Shown in pieces: positions 32,545 to 43,043 of a stretch of DNA of 43,241 nucleotides. How positions within the stretch are numbered: the stretch's first letter is position 1; each line of letters starts with the position of its first letter. This DNA comes from Chitinophaga pinensis (GTDB lineage Bacteria > Bacteroidota > Bacteroidia > Chitinophagales > Chitinophagaceae): positions 1 to 43,241 of the forward strand of contig CAMBEI010000016.1 of assembly GCA_945865645.1 (NCBI GenBank), written 5' to 3'. Both the position numbers and the translations under genes were made by a program. Below the pieces are notes generated by a model that saw only the letters and a program-made list of their open reading frames with translations, did no database searches and was not told the origin of the DNA.

Positions 32545-34440
32545 ATGCATTACGCTTCAATTGAAAATCTGGCCAAATCGTTTGGCATACGAACCCTTTT
32601 TAAGAACATTTCATTTTATGTAGAGGAGGGCGATAAAATTGCCCTGGTGGCCCGCAATGGCAGTGGCAAATCTACCTTATTAAAAATTATTGCCGGACTG
32701 GATTCTGCCGACACTGGTATCCTTTGGGTGCATAAAGACATTAAAGTGGTAATGCTGCAGCAGGATACCGCTTTTGAAGAAAATAAAAGCATTTGGGATA
32801 ATGTGCTTAAGATGGATAACCCAGTGGTGCGGGTGGTTAAAGATTATGAAATGTGCTTGGAGCAGGAAGAAGAAAATATTAATAAGCTTACCGATCTGAT
32901 GGCAAAAGTTGATGAGCTAAATGCCTGGAATTTTGAAAGTGAACTGAAACAAATACTCGGTAAGCTAAACCTGCACCATCTCAATGAACCAGTTAAAAAC
33001 CTAAGTGGTGGACAACGCAAACGTGTTGCACTGGCTCAAGCATTAATTGAAGCCCAATTACACGAAGGTAAATGTTTATTGATATTAGATGAACCTACCA
33101 ATCACTTAGATGTACAGATGATTGAGTGGCTGGAAGATTATTTATCGGCACAAAAAATTACCCTACTTTGCGTAACCCATGATCGATATTTTTTAGATGC
33201 AGTTTGTAATGAAATACTGGAAATGGATGATGAAAGAATTTACGTTTACAAAGGTGATTATGATTATTTTTTAGAGCAAAAAAGTTTGCGCCAGGAAGTA
33301 CAGGCAAGCGAATTACAAAAAGATAAAAACATTTTTCGTAAAGAACTGGAGTGGATGCGCAAACAGCCAAAAGCACGCACTACCAAATCAAAATCAAGGC
33401 AGGATGCATTTGTTGATATTGAAGAACGGGTTAGCCAGCGTAAAGAAGAAACAGATGTAAGCTTGCAAGTAAAAATGACCAGACTGGGTGGCAAAGTGTT
33501 AGAAATGAAAAAAATAAACAAGAGTTATGGGGATAAAATAATCCTCAAAGGTTTTGACTATACTTTTAAAAGGGGGGAACGCATTGGTATTGTTGGAAAG
33601 AACGGTATTGGAAAATCTACTTTTTTAAAAATTGCTTTGCATCAGGAAATACCCGACAGTGGAAAAGTTAATCATGGCGACACGGTTGTTTTTGGAAACT
33701 TTAATCAGGAAGGATTACAATATAAAGAAGATAAACGTGCCATCGATTATGTAAAAGATTTTGCCGAGTTTTTTCCTTTGGCAGATGGTGGTAAAATATC
33801 GGCCACCCAGTTTATGGAAAAATTTGGCTTTACCTCAGAGCAGCAATACACTCCCTTAAGTAAATTAAGTGGTGGCGAAAAACGAAGACTGCATTTACTA
33901 AGCATACTTTTTTTAAACCCAAATTTTTTAATTTTAGATGAGCCTACCAATGATTTAGATTTGCAAACATTAAGAACACTGGAAGAATTTTTACTAGATT
34001 TTCCGGGATGTATTTTAATTGTAAGTCATGACCGATATTTTATGGACCGCATGGTTGATCATTTGTTTGCTTTTGAAGGTGATGGGGTAATAAAAGATTT
34101 TCCGGGAAATTATACTTTATATAGACAATGGAAAGAAAAAGAAGCAATTGGCAATAAGCAATTGACAACTGACAATAACGAGCCAGTTAAGTTTAAAAAT
34201 GCCACTTATACTACTGAGAGTATCAAATCAAAATTTTCTTTTAAAGAAAAAAATGAGTTTGAAACAATAGAAAAAGAAATACCCAAACTGCAAATAGAAA
34301 AAGCTTTGTTAGAAGAAAAAATGAATGCCGGCGGGATGGATTATGATGCTTTACAAAATGCAGCAGAGCGCATCAGCAGTATTGTACAATTACTAGATGA
34401 AAAAGAAATGCGCTGGCTTGAGTTGAGTGAAAGAATTTGA
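32545..34440 (+). CDS. ABC-F family ATPase (Uup/EttA-like ribosome-associated)
   Basis: This 631-residue soluble protein has two ATPase domains and no membrane segment. The first has ARNGSGKST, LSGGQRKRVALAQALIEAQ and LLILDEPTNHLD. The second has GKNGIGKST, LSGGEKRRLHLLSILF and FLILDEPTNDLD. A charged linker (about 245-310, KAR..KSKSRQDAF) joins the domains, and a C-terminal coiled coil occupies about 565-631, as in Uup. Such proteins act on the ribosome or on branched DNA intermediates. Between the second ATPase and the coiled coil, the linker is encoded by a repeat-like stretch (34144-34178). Confidence 0.94.
   Translation: MHYASIENLAKSFGIRTLFKNISFYVEEGDKIALVARNGSGKSTLLKIIAGLDSADTGILWVHKDIKVVMLQQDTAFEENKSIWDNVLKMDNPVVRVVKDYEMCLEQEEENINKLTDLMAKVDELNAWNFESELKQILGKLNLHHLNEPVKNLSGGQRKRVALAQALIEAQLHEGKCLLILDEPTNHLDVQMIEWLEDYLSAQKITLLCVTHDRYFLDAVCNEILEMDDERIYVYKGDYDYFLEQKSLRQEVQASELQKDKNIFRKELEWMRKQPKARTTKSKSRQDAFVDIEERVSQRKEETDVSLQVKMTRLGGKVLEMKKINKSYGDKIILKGFDYTFKRGERIGIVGKNGIGKSTFLKIALHQEIPDSGKVNHGDTVVFGNFNQEGLQYKEDKRAIDYVKDFAEFFPLADGGKISATQFMEKFGFTSEQQYTPLSKLSGGEKRRLHLLSILFLNPNFLILDEPTNDLDLQTLRTLEEFLLDFPGCILIVSHDRYFMDRMVDHLFAFEGDGVIKDFPGNYTLYRQWKEKEAIGNKQLTTDNNEPVKFKNATYTTESIKSKFSFKEKNEFETIEKEIPKLQIEKALLEEKMNAGGMDYDALQNAAERISSIVQLLDEKEMRWLELSERI
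34144..34178. repeat. CAATTGxCAAT-type short repeat inside the ABC-F linker
   Basis: The bases run as imperfect 7-8-mers: GCAATTG, GCAATAA, GCAATTGA, CAACTGA, CAATAA. This is the pattern of short dispersed repeats usually seen between genes in Bacteroidota and cyanobacteria. Here it is in frame and encodes AIGNKQLTTDNN, a likely unstructured linker. Confidence 0.45.
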
Positions 34441-34474
34441 GTAACTTTCATATTGAACTTTATCAAACTGCTTT

Positions 34475-35629
34475 ATGAACCAACGCTTTTACTCCCTAGA
34501 TGTTTTTCGTGGTGCCACGGTAGCACTCATGATACTGGTAAATAATCCCGGCAGCTGGGGATATATTTTTTCGCCGCTGGAGCATGCAAGCTGGCACGGT
34601 GTAACCCCCACCGATTTGGTATTTCCGTTTTTTTTATTTGCCGTAGGTAATGCTATGGCTTTTGTAATGCCAAAATTAGATGCGGCGGGCGAGGGTGTAT
34701 TCTGGAAAAAAATAATTAAACGCAGTTTACTAATATTTTTTACTGGTATTTTCTTAAACTGGTTTCCATTTATTAAATATAATGATGCGGGAGATATTGT
34801 TGCTAAAACTTTTGAAAACCTGCGCATTTTTGGTGTATTGCAACGTATTGCGATTAGTTATTTTTTTGCTGGAATCATTATTCATTTTTTTAAAGTTAGC
34901 GGATCGTTTGTAGTGGGTATGTTTATTTTACTGGCTTATTGGTTTTTATGTGTGGCTGCAAATCCTACTGATTCTTTTAGTTTACATGGTTGGTTTGGCA
35001 CAAATATAGACAAGGCATTACTTGGCGAAAAACATATGTATCATGGCGAAGGTGTAGCATTTGATCCCGAGGGTATGCTAAATAGCTTTGGTTCTATTGT
35101 ACAGGTAATATTGGGTTACTTAGTTGGTAACTATATTATACAAAAGGGTAAAACTGCGGAGATGTTGAATGGTTTGTTTGTAACAGGCTGTGTGCTAGTG
35201 TTTGCTGGCTTTTGTTGGGATATGGTTTTTCCGCTCAATAAAAAAATATGGACCAGCAGTTATACTATTTACACAACCGGCCTGGCACTGCTCATATTAT
35301 CCACAATGATTTACCTGCTTGACTTTAAAAATAGAAAAGGCATCTGGAGTCATTTCTTTAATGTGTTTGGAAAAAACGCGTTGTTCATTTTTGCGATAAG
35401 TGCCTTAATACCAAAAACACTTTGGCTCATCCGCATACGTAATGGAATTAATGCCGAAGGCAAACCAAAATACCTGAACCCTTTGAGTTGGTTTTACGAA
35501 ACTATTTGTAAACCATTTTTTGGCGGCGACCCACGCATTGGCTCTTTACTATATGCTCTTTGCTTTATTGGTATGATGTGGCTTTTAGCCTGGGCACTTC
35601 ATAAGAAGAAGATTTATTTAAAAGTGTAG
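34475..35629 (+). CDS. HGSNAT-like membrane acyltransferase (DUF5009 family)
   Basis: This 384-residue inner-membrane protein has about ten helices. It begins RFYSLDVFRGATVALMILVN, with the next motif ASWHGVTPTDLVFPFFLFAV followed by GNAM. These are the signatures of the heparan-alpha-glucosaminide N-acetyltransferase-like family, in which the loop histidine passes an acetyl group from cytoplasmic acetyl-CoA to an amino sugar outside. In bacteria the acceptor is unknown; a peptidoglycan or glycan amino sugar is plausible. It follows the ABC-F gene by 34 nt and ends 3 nt from the convergent next gene. Confidence 0.88.
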   Translation: MNQRFYSLDVFRGATVALMILVNNPGSWGYIFSPLEHASWHGVTPTDLVFPFFLFAVGNAMAFVMPKLDAAGEGVFWKKIIKRSLLIFFTGIFLNWFPFIKYNDAGDIVAKTFENLRIFGVLQRIAISYFFAGIIIHFFKVSGSFVVGMFILLAYWFLCVAANPTDSFSLHGWFGTNIDKALLGEKHMYHGEGVAFDPEGMLNSFGSIVQVILGYLVGNYIIQKGKTAEMLNGLFVTGCVLVFAGFCWDMVFPLNKKIWTSSYTIYTTGLALLILSTMIYLLDFKNRKGIWSHFFNVFGKNALFIFAISALIPKTLWLIRIRNGINAEGKPKYLNPLSWFYETICKPFFGGDPRIGSLLYALCFIGMMWLLAWALHKKKIYLKV

Positions 35630-35632
35630 CTA

Positions 35633-37660
35633 TTAATATATAATCTGTTGTAGTGCCTTCTCCACTTCGCTAACCGGCAATCCACAGGATTTATCCCTAC
35701 ACACATAAATCATTGTCTGTCCTTTCATGAATTTATTTTCAAGCAAGGTAAGGTTGCCTTCTTCTTTTCCACCAAGTAAAATCACATTTGGTAAATAATG
35801 TTCATCAAATTGTTTCCGCTTTTTTTTAAAATCATCACCAAGTAATGCCACTTCGTATAATGGGCTAGTAAATAAAGCCTGTAAAATTCCCCAGTTGGAA
35901 TAAAAATAAATATTACGTTGTACATCTTCTGCAACATTCACCAGCATTTGCTTTGCTTTGCTAATATAATTATCGTTGCTAAAAAAATGGCCCAGTAAAA
36001 AAAGATTTTTAGCCATTTCGCTGTTAGAAGATGGAATAACATTATCTGATAATTCCATCTTTCGAGATATTAGATGGGCGTATTGGTTATGTGTATAAAA
36101 AAACATTTGCGTTGCCAAATCAAAAAAATGCTCTAAAGTGTATATCATTATTTTATTAGCTTCTTGCAACCATTTTTCATCAAAAGTTGCCTGGTACAGT
36201 TCAATAAAAGCAGCTATGGTAAAAGCATAATCATCTAGTAAGGCATGGATAGATGATTTTTTATTTTTATAATTACGAGTCATCTCACCGTTAGTGGCAA
36301 TTGCATTTTTTAATAAAAAATTTGCATTTTTTAGCGCTGCGGTTAAAAATATTTCTTCTCCAAATACTCTGTAGGATTGGATATAACCCTTTATCATTAA
36401 GGCATTCCAGCTACTAAGTGCTTTATCATCCAGCCCAGGCTTTACCCTTTCTTCCCTTATCTTCAACAATTTTATTTTTGCTATTTCAATAATATTATTT
36501 AAATCTAATATAGAGATGCCATGCTTTTTTGCAATCATTTCATCTGGTTCATTTCTTAATAAAATATTATTACGATCCTCCCAGTTGCCGGCATCGGTTA
36601 TATTATAATAAGCCGAAAAAATGGCAGCGTCTTTTCCTAAAATTTTATCCACTACTTCTTTTGTCCATACATAATATTTACCTTCTTCGCCTTCACTATC
36701 GGCATCAAGCGAAGCATAAAATGCACCTTCGGAAGAAGTTAATTCATTTTTAATAAAGTCAAGTGTTTCATAAACTACTTTTTTATACAGCGGATCTTTT
36801 GTGTATTGAAAAGCCTGTGCATATAAACTTACCAGTTGTGCATTATCGTATAGCATCTTTTCAAAATGTGGCACATGCCAGTTAGTATCAACGGAGTAGC
36901 GCGCAAAGCCGCCGGCAAGATGATCGTAAATACCACCCCATGCCATATTATTTAATGTAATGGTAAGCGCTTTTAAAGCTTCTTCATTTTTACTTAGATA
37001 ATTGTAATGCAATAAATACATCCAGTTGGATGGCATTGGAAATTTGGGTGCTCGATTGGCACCGCCCTTTATAAAATCAATATTCGGCTTCATGGCGGCA
37101 AATGATTTATCTAGTTCATCTAAAGAAAATATTTTCCCTGTTTCTTTAAAGCTTACATTTTCTGCAGCATGAATACCAAGAGTAACCTGTTCTGCAGTTT
37201 TTTTTAGCGATACGAGATTTTTCTTTTTTAGATCAACAAAATATTCCAGCATTTCTATCCACTTAGTTTTAGGAAAATAAGTGCCTGCATAAAATGGTCT
37301 GCCATCTGCCAATGCAATGGCATTGAGCGGCCATCCGCCGCTACCGGTTATTAGCTGAGCAGCTGTCATATACACCTGATCCACATCAGGCCTTTCTTCG
37401 CGGTCTACTTTTATACAAATAAAATATTTGTTCATCACTTTTGCCACTTCTGTGTCTTCAAAACTTTCGTGCTCCATTACATGGCACCAATGGCATGCAG
37501 CATAACCAATGCTGATGATAAGCATTTTATTTTCGGCCTTTGCTTTCTCCAAAGCCAGCGTTCCCCAGGGATGCCAGTTAACGGGATTATGTGCATGTTG
37601 CAATAGGTACGGACTAGTTTCCTGAATCAATCCATTGGTATATATATAATTATTATTCAT
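35633..37660 (-). CDS. YyaL/SPATA20-type thioredoxin-domain protein (DUF255)
   Basis: This 675-residue cytosolic protein has an N-terminal thioredoxin-fold domain, with [18 protein letters not shown] (16-33) and the redox motif C56-H-W-C59-H in [26 protein letters not shown] and [20 protein letters not shown] follow. A large alpha/alpha-barrel glycan-epimerase-like domain covers about 200-620, with [20 protein letters not shown]. The architecture is that of YyaL and spermatogenesis-associated protein 20, widespread but of unproven function. It is convergent with the acyltransferase gene, with almost no space between. Confidence 0.93.
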   Translation of the reverse strand: MNNNYIYTNGLIQETSPYLLQHAHNPVNWHPWGTLALEKAKAENKMLIISIGYAACHWCHVMEHESFEDTEVAKVMNKYFICIKVDREERPDVDQVYMTAAQLITGSGGWPLNAIALADGRPFYAGTYFPKTKWIEMLEYFVDLKKKNLVSLKKTAEQVTLGIHAAENVSFKETGKIFSLDELDKSFAAMKPNIDFIKGGANRAPKFPMPSNWMYLLHYNYLSKNEEALKALTITLNNMAWGGIYDHLAGGFARYSVDTNWHVPHFEKMLYDNAQLVSLYAQAFQYTKDPLYKKVVYETLDFIKNELTSSEGAFYASLDADSEGEEGKYYVWTKEVVDKILGKDAAIFSAYYNITDAGNWEDRNNILLRNEPDEMIAKKHGISILDLNNIIEIAKIKLLKIREERVKPGLDDKALSSWNALMIKGYIQSYRVFGEEIFLTAALKNANFLLKNAIATNGEMTRNYKNKKSSIHALLDDYAFTIAAFIELYQATFDEKWLQEANKIMIYTLEHFFDLATQMFFYTHNQYAHLISRKMELSDNVIPSSNSEMAKNLFLLGHFFSNDNYISKAKQMLVNVAEDVQRNIYFYSNWGILQALFTSPLYEVALLGDDFKKKRKQFDEHYLPNVILLGGKEEGNLTLLENKFMKGQTMIYVCRDKSCGLPVSEVEKALQQIIY

Positions 37661-38070
37661 TTTTATTATCTATGTTGAATACAATATTACTACTCATTTA
37701 ACTTAACAATATAAAACCATAAGGATTTTATATTTCAAGAGGATAAAAAGATTGTAACCCTAGTGAATTGGTAACAATAAATGTAATCGATTACCACCCT
37801 GATTAAAAAAAATCCTTGTATTAGTAAAATATGAATAATTGCTCCTGGCAAGTTTGAGTTCGAAATGATAATCAATAATAGAAAATTAATTATCCATTAA
37901 CAAAATAGCTGCAGACATATTAATTTTGAAATAATAGAACTTATACATTTGCAAGATGAGGTATTAAATTTTGTACAAAAATTTAAAAAGCCCCGTGAAT
38001 AATTCACGAGGCTTTTTAGGGGTCAAACATTATACTAGGCAATTAAGACTATTGTATAATGAAGTCATAA
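37661..38070. other. Intergenic region with a terminator and an unassigned short frame
   Basis: About 410 bp of AT-rich DNA. It holds the upstream region of the YyaL-type gene and the terminator of the fasciclin gene. A plus-strand frame of about 33 codons ends at about 38001 (FEIIELIHLQDEVLNFVQKF then KKPRE). It is reminiscent of DUF2281-type antitoxin ends but has no start codon and may be chance. Confidence 0.4.
37985..38017 (-). terminator. Intrinsic terminator of the fasciclin gene
   Basis: AAAAAGCC-CGTGAA pairs with TTCACG-GGCTTTTT (about 15 bp with one G-T, 3-nt loop) and ends in T5. It lies about 54 nt past the fasciclin stop on the minus strand; the symmetrical T-tail could work in both directions. 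Confidence 0.85.
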
Positions 38071-38580
38071 CTATTTAGGTAAAACGACAGAATCAATTAC
38101 ATGTACTAAACCATTATCAGCTTTAAGATCTGTAGCAATTACTGTTGTAGTAGCTCCTTTCTCGTCTGTTAAAATTACTTTACCTGCTTTGATAGAAGCA
38201 ACCAGGTTGCCCCCACTTACTGTTTTTAAAGTAACAGAACCTCCACCATCTTTGATCGCCTTAACAACTGCAGCAGCATTGAAGCTACCAGCTATTACAT
38301 GGTAAGTAAGGATTTTTGTTAAGCTTGCCTTGTTTTCTGGCTTTAATAAGAATTCAACTGTACCTTCAGGAAGTTTAGCAAATGCGGCATTCGTTGGAGC
38401 AAATACTGTGAAAGGTCCAGCACTTTGTAGTGTACCTACTAAGTCAGCGGCTTTTACAGCGGCTACTAAAGTAGTGTGGTCGGTTGATCCAACGGCTACG
38501 TCTACAATTGTTTTTTGAGCATTAGCAGAAACAATGGTAGTTACTGCAAAAAAAGTTAAGACAAGAGATTTAATTTTCAT
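38071..38580 (-). CDS. Secreted fasciclin-domain protein
   Basis: This 169-residue protein has a signal peptide (MKIKSLVLTFFAVTTIVSANA) followed by one FAS1 domain. H1 motif: DHTTLVAAVKAADLVGTLQS then PFTVFAPTNAAFAKLP. H2 motif: LTKILTYHVIAG; the end is NGLVHVIDSVVLPK. FAS1 domains mediate cell adhesion and are common as small periplasmic or surface proteins in Bacteroidota. It is monocistronic, with its own terminator. Confidence 0.95.
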   Translation of the reverse strand: MKIKSLVLTFFAVTTIVSANAQKTIVDVAVGSTDHTTLVAAVKAADLVGTLQSAGPFTVFAPTNAAFAKLPEGTVEFLLKPENKASLTKILTYHVIAGSFNAAAVVKAIKDGGGSVTLKTVSGGNLVASIKAGKVILTDEKGATTTVIATDLKADNGLVHVIDSVVLPK

Positions 38581-39035
38581 TTTATATAGTTTTTGTTATA
38601 CAACATAAAATAGAAGTTATTGTTTAGTGCTGTTAATTCTATCTACAAATAGTAATACAGATAGTTAAACAAAATAAAAATTAATCAGAATAATTAACAT
38701 TCAGTTAACAAACAATATCCGGCTATTTTTAAGTTTGCTATAAATCAATAGCGCAGTAGATTGAAAAAGATATCTCATAGTTCACTACTGCTTTCTCATT
38801 AAAAAACCGAAACCTGGCGCAAACTTGGCCGGAACATCCACCAAATAAAAAGGGTCTACGATTATTAGGTCGTAAACCATTGATATATTTTTTTTGGCTA
38901 CTGAGTATTGCATTTTTATTACACCTCCAGACTGTTCGTTTGAATGAACAAAAAAGCATTAAAAGGTTTTCCCAATTATTTTGCTATTTTGCAGCTTTCA
39001 AAAGTTTCTATTCCCCTAATTTAAATAAAATTATA
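38581..39035. other. Intergenic region between divergent fasciclin and protease genes
   Basis: It is AT-rich near the fasciclin start. The middle (about 38785-38880) is less AT-rich than its surroundings and holds a 31-codon minus-strand frame: MVYDLIIVDPFYLVDVPAKF then APGFGFLMRKQ. A 7-bp inverted repeat (GCAGTAG at 38753, CTACTGC at 38785) brackets its end. This may be a small dispersed element rather than a gene. The protease frame stays open upstream to 38880 but has no signal-peptide sense there. Confidence 0.4.
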
Positions 39036-42000
39036 ATGAAACAATTATTTACCCGGTTCTTAAAATCAGCTTTGTTGATTTTTTTTCCTTTCTGTTTAAG
39101 TGCACAGGTTAACCAGGATTATAATATTTTACTGCATTCCGGAAAATTTATTCCGCAGGAAAATATAAGCTCCATATCTAAAATTTCGCCGATATTTCAG
39201 CAAAGCCTTTTTAAGGGCAGACACTATGTTGTTATTCAGTTTAAAACACTGCCAACTCAATTGCAAAAAGATAATCTGAAAGCAATGGATATTGAGCTGA
39301 TAGACTATATTCCAAACAATGCCTATACAGCCAGCGTTTCGGCCGATATAAATATTTCAGATTTTAAATCACCTTTATTCCGGGCTGTGTTTCAATTTAA
39401 GCCAGCAGATAAAGCACTCGCTGATGTTTTAAGTGGAAGCGTGCCGGATTATGCCATTAAGCAGGCTGGCTATGCCGATGTAGATATTATTGTGTATGAA
39501 AAATTAAATATAGCAGATGTGCAACAGGCTGTTTCATTTTTAAATGCAAGTGTAATACAGGATGTTGCGGATTTCAGAATGTTTACTGCCAGAATTCCTT
39601 TCGCAAATGTAAAACAACTGACAAATCTTTCTTTTGTTCAGTGGGCCGAATTTATTGCTCCGCTTAATCAAATTGAAAACTTACCGGGCCGTTCATTGCA
39701 CCGGGTAAACATATTAAATGACGGAGTTAGAAATTTAAAAGGCGATGGGATGAATATTGGTGTTTGGGATGAAAGAGCAAGTCAGCATCTTGATTTTTCT
39801 CCTGCCGGGCGACTTATAAATATTGATCCCGGCGCTAACGGAAGCCATGGTACCCATGTATCCGGCACTATTGGTGGCAGGGGTTTAATAAACCCAATAG
39901 CAAGAGGTATGGCTTCTAATGCAAATGTTTTTTCTTACTATGGTTTTTCCGGTGATGTACAAGTTGTTATGGCAACTGCTATTCCTGCAAATACACTTAT
40001 TTCAAGCAACCACTCTTATCATGATGGACTTGGCGTTCAATGCGGACTGGGTGGAGCTTCGGCAAGCTATTCACTGCGTGCCCGAAACACCGATATAAAC
40101 CTAAATAATTTTCCTTATCATCTCCATTGCCATTCTTCGGGTAATAACCAGGCAGCTTGTAGTGGCGGATGGGGAACCATTACCGGAACCGGTAAGGCGG
40201 CAAAAAATAATGTGCTTGTTGGAAATATAACTACCGATGAAGTACTTTCTTCATCAAGCAGTTGTGGACCAGTGCATGATGGAAGGGTTAAACCAGAAAT
40301 TGTGGCTATGGGTACCAGTGTATTTTCTACCTACACCCCATTAAATACGTATGGAACAATATCTGGCACATCCATGTCAACACCCGGTATTACTGGTACT
40401 GTTGCTTTGCTTGCTCAACGGTACAAACAATTAAATGCAAACGTACTTCCTCCATCTTCGCTAATTAAAAATATTGCTTGCAATACAGCACACGATTTAG
40501 GCAATGCCGGGCCCGATTATCGTTTTGGGTTTGGCCGTATAAATGCATTGGCCGCAGTAAAAATCATTGAACAAAACCGGTATTCTTTAAACACCATAAC
40601 CACAGGTTCAACCAATGATATTACCATTACAGTTCCTGCAGGTGCTTCCAGTTTGCGTGTTATGCTTACCTGGAATGATCCGGCAGCAGCAGCCAATGCA
40701 AGTTTCGCATTGGTAAATAACTTGGATTTAAGAGTTATTGAAGGTGCTAACACAACGTTGCCCTGGATATTGGATCCGGTTAATCCGGCAGTAGCGGCTA
40801 TAAGAGCCGATGATAATATCAGTAATATTGAACAGGTAACGATAATAAATCCAACAGCGGGTACTTATACTTTAAGAGTAATAGGCGAAGCAGTTGCAAC
40901 TGGACCCAATCAAGCTTATGCACTTACTTGGGATATTAATCAACCGTATATTGAAGTCATTTATCCTAATGGTGCTGAGCAATTCAATCCTTCGGTTTCA
41001 CAGGTTATTACCTGGGATAATTCAGGCGTTACCTCAAATCAAACAGTTGAATATTCAGTAGATGGCGGATCAAACTGGACAATCATTTCATCAACAGTAC
41101 CAGCAACTACAACCAGGTTAAGTTGGTCCGTTCCTACAGCAAACACTTCAACTGCATTGATAAGGATTTCAAGCGGTGCATTAGCAGATCAAAGCGATGC
41201 AACTTTTAAAATACTGGGTTCGCCAACAGGCTTTACCGGTTCAGGTATAAGTTGTGTTGCCGGTGAAGTAATCTTCAGCTGGATTGCAGTTGTCAATGCT
41301 ACCCATTACGACATTATGCGGTTAAATACAACGACAGGAAATTTTGAAGTACAGACTACAAATATTACCGGTACAAATTATACAGCTACAGGGCTTACGC
41401 CCAATTTAAGTATGTGGTTTCACCTGAGGGCAAAAAATAATACAACGGGTGCCGAAGGTGAAAGATCAAATGCTATTAACGTTACCGTTTCAAATGGTGG
41501 TGGCGGGCTTCCAACTCCCGGTGCAATAACCGGGCAAAATGCAATTTGTGGTTCACCAGCTAACCTTCCTTATTCAATTGCTGCGGTAGCAGGTGCTACC
41601 ACCTATAACTGGTCGGTACCTCCGGGTGCAAATATTGCCGGCGGTCAGGGTACCATTTCTATAACTGTAAATTACCCTGGCGGCAGTACCAGTGGAAATG
41701 TTAGTGTAACTGCCGGCAACGGAACTTGCACTACTTCACCATCTTTACTCCCGGTAACCGTTGGCAGTTCTCCTGTTGCAAGTCCAACATCGGGTGGCAA
41801 TCAGGCGCAGGCAGTTTGCTCGGGTGCCCCTATGCCAACTTTAACCGCAACGGCAACTGTTCCTGCAGGACATTCAGTTGTTTGGTACAATGCAGCAACA
41901 GGTGGTACGGTGGTTGCTAATCCAATTTTAAATACAGTGGGTACAATAACTTATTATGCAGCCAGTGTAGATAATGCAACATTGTGTTTAAGTGCAATAC

Positions 42001-42974
42001 TTACACAGGTAACACTAACCATTACCAGTGTACCCGGTGCAACCTCATCAGCAGCTGGTCCTACAACATTTTGTCAGGGCGACAGCGTAGTGCTTACTGC
42101 AAGTACTGGTACTTCATACAGCTGGAGCAATGGCGCAATAACGCAATCAATTACTGTTACTGTTTCTGGTAATTATACCTGTGCTGTAACTACATCAACC
42201 TGCACCAGCATAACAACGGCAATAGCAGTTACTGTTAATCCTAAACTTACGGCATCAGCTACTGCTACGGGACCTACAGCAGTATGTCAGCCAAATACTG
42301 TTACCTTGAATGCATCACCCGGCAGTTCCTGGTTATGGAATAATGGTGCAACAACACAATCCATAACAGTTTCAACAAGTGGTAACTACACAGTAAGAGT
42401 AACAAATGCCAGCGGATGTGTTTCAGATGCATCGGCAGCTGTACCGGTAACCATTAGCCCACAGCCCACAGTTAGTATTTCGGCAGCGCCTTATACCAGG
42501 CTTTTACCAGGCTTAAAAACAAAACTTATAGCAGTTGTAACACCGGCAGGCTCCTATACTTATGTGTGGTTTAAAAATGGAATTGCTGTTTCTGGAGCAA
42601 CGGGTAACTCAATAAATGTTAATCTTGATCAATTGGGCAGTTATTCTGTAAGGGTTACTAATACAGGCAATTGTAGTAATACATCAGCATTGGTAAATAT
42701 TGCCGATTCTGCATCAACTAAGTTATTCATTGTACCCAATCCAACCACCGGCCGGTTTGATGTAATTTACCACAGCAGTTCAGCAACCAATACGCATACG
42801 TTAAGCATATTTGATTCAAAAGGGGCATTGGTGTACAGCAAAGCTTATCCCATTACCGGACCCTATCAGCGTATGTATGTTGATATGAGATCGGGAGGTA
42901 AAGGAACTTATGTTGTAGCGCTGTTTAATAATACCGGTAAACGGGTTGCAAGCGGTAAAGTAGTAATTCAATAA
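39036..42974 (+). CDS. Secreted S8 subtilase with fibronectin/PKD-like domains and T9SS sorting domain
   Basis: This protein has 1312 residues from ATG 39036, chosen because a signal peptide follows directly (KQLFTRFLKSALLIFFPFCL, then SAQ); the frame upstream has none. The subtilase domain has D245 in GVWDERAS, H271 in GSHGTHVSG, oxyanion N325 in SSNHSYHDG and S446 in SGTSMSTPG. After it come a P/jelly-roll-like domain, a fibronectin-III-like domain (about 730-830), and several PKD/Ig-like repeats with SYSWSNGA..QSITVT motifs. The end is a T9SS type A sorting domain (LFIVPNPTTGRFDV to GKVVIQ). It is exported across the outer membrane and degrades extracellular protein. A strong terminator follows. 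Confidence 0.95.
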   Translation: MKQLFTRFLKSALLIFFPFCLSAQVNQDYNILLHSGKFIPQENISSISKISPIFQQSLFKGRHYVVIQFKTLPTQLQKDNLKAMDIELIDYIPNNAYTASVSADINISDFKSPLFRAVFQFKPADKALADVLSGSVPDYAIKQAGYADVDIIVYEKLNIADVQQAVSFLNASVIQDVADFRMFTARIPFANVKQLTNLSFVQWAEFIAPLNQIENLPGRSLHRVNILNDGVRNLKGDGMNIGVWDERASQHLDFSPAGRLINIDPGANGSHGTHVSGTIGGRGLINPIARGMASNANVFSYYGFSGDVQVVMATAIPANTLISSNHSYHDGLGVQCGLGGASASYSLRARNTDINLNNFPYHLHCHSSGNNQAACSGGWGTITGTGKAAKNNVLVGNITTDEVLSSSSSCGPVHDGRVKPEIVAMGTSVFSTYTPLNTYGTISGTSMSTPGITGTVALLAQRYKQLNANVLPPSSLIKNIACNTAHDLGNAGPDYRFGFGRINALAAVKIIEQNRYSLNTITTGSTNDITITVPAGASSLRVMLTWNDPAAAANASFALVNNLDLRVIEGANTTLPWILDPVNPAVAAIRADDNISNIEQVTIINPTAGTYTLRVIGEAVATGPNQAYALTWDINQPYIEVIYPNGAEQFNPSVSQVITWDNSGVTSNQTVEYSVDGGSNWTIISSTVPATTTRLSWSVPTANTSTALIRISSGALADQSDATFKILGSPTGFTGSGISCVAGEVIFSWIAVVNATHYDIMRLNTTTGNFEVQTTNITGTNYTATGLTPNLSMWFHLRAKNNTTGAEGERSNAINVTVSNGGGGLPTPGAITGQNAICGSPANLPYSIAAVAGATTYNWSVPPGANIAGGQGTISITVNYPGGSTSGNVSVTAGNGTCTTSPSLLPVTVGSSPVASPTSGGNQAQAVCSGAPMPTLTATATVPAGHSVVWYNAATGGTVVANPILNTVGTITYYAASVDNATLCLSAILTQVTLTITSVPGATSSAAGPTTFCQGDSVVLTASTGTSYSWSNGAITQSITVTVSGNYTCAVTTSTCTSITTAIAVTVNPKLTASATATGPTAVCQPNTVTLNASPGSSWLWNNGATTQSITVSTSGNYTVRVTNASGCVSDASAAVPVTISPQPTVSISAAPYTRLLPGLKTKLIAVVTPAGSYTYVWFKNGIAVSGATGNSINVNLDQLGSYSVRVTNTGNCSNTSALVNIADSASTKLFIVPNPTTGRFDVIYHSSSATNTHTLSIFDSKGALVYSKAYPITGPYQRMYVDMRSGGKGTYVVALFNNTGKRVASGKVVIQ

Positions 42975-42996
42975 ACAGTCTATTTTATTTTCTTAC

Positions 42997-43026
42997 AGTG
43001 ATTGCCAAATGGCAATCACTTTTTTA
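42997..43026 (+). terminator. Intrinsic terminator of the subtilase gene
   Basis: AGTGATTGCC pairs perfectly with GGCAATCACT around AAAT, followed by T6. It lies 22 nt past the stop codon. Confidence 0.93.
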
Positions 43027-43043
43027 TATAACCGCCTTCATAA

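Noticed and set aside
38880..39035. Upstream extension of the subtilase frame
   Set aside because: The extra 52 codons carry no signal peptide, while ATG 39036 is followed at once by a good one; the extension also overlaps the small intergenic element.
41726..42172. Plus-strand frames of 62-64 codons within the subtilase C-terminal repeats
   Set aside because: Out-of-frame readings of the same repeats; rich in Cys/Asn/Trp as expected from shifted Thr/Ala codons.
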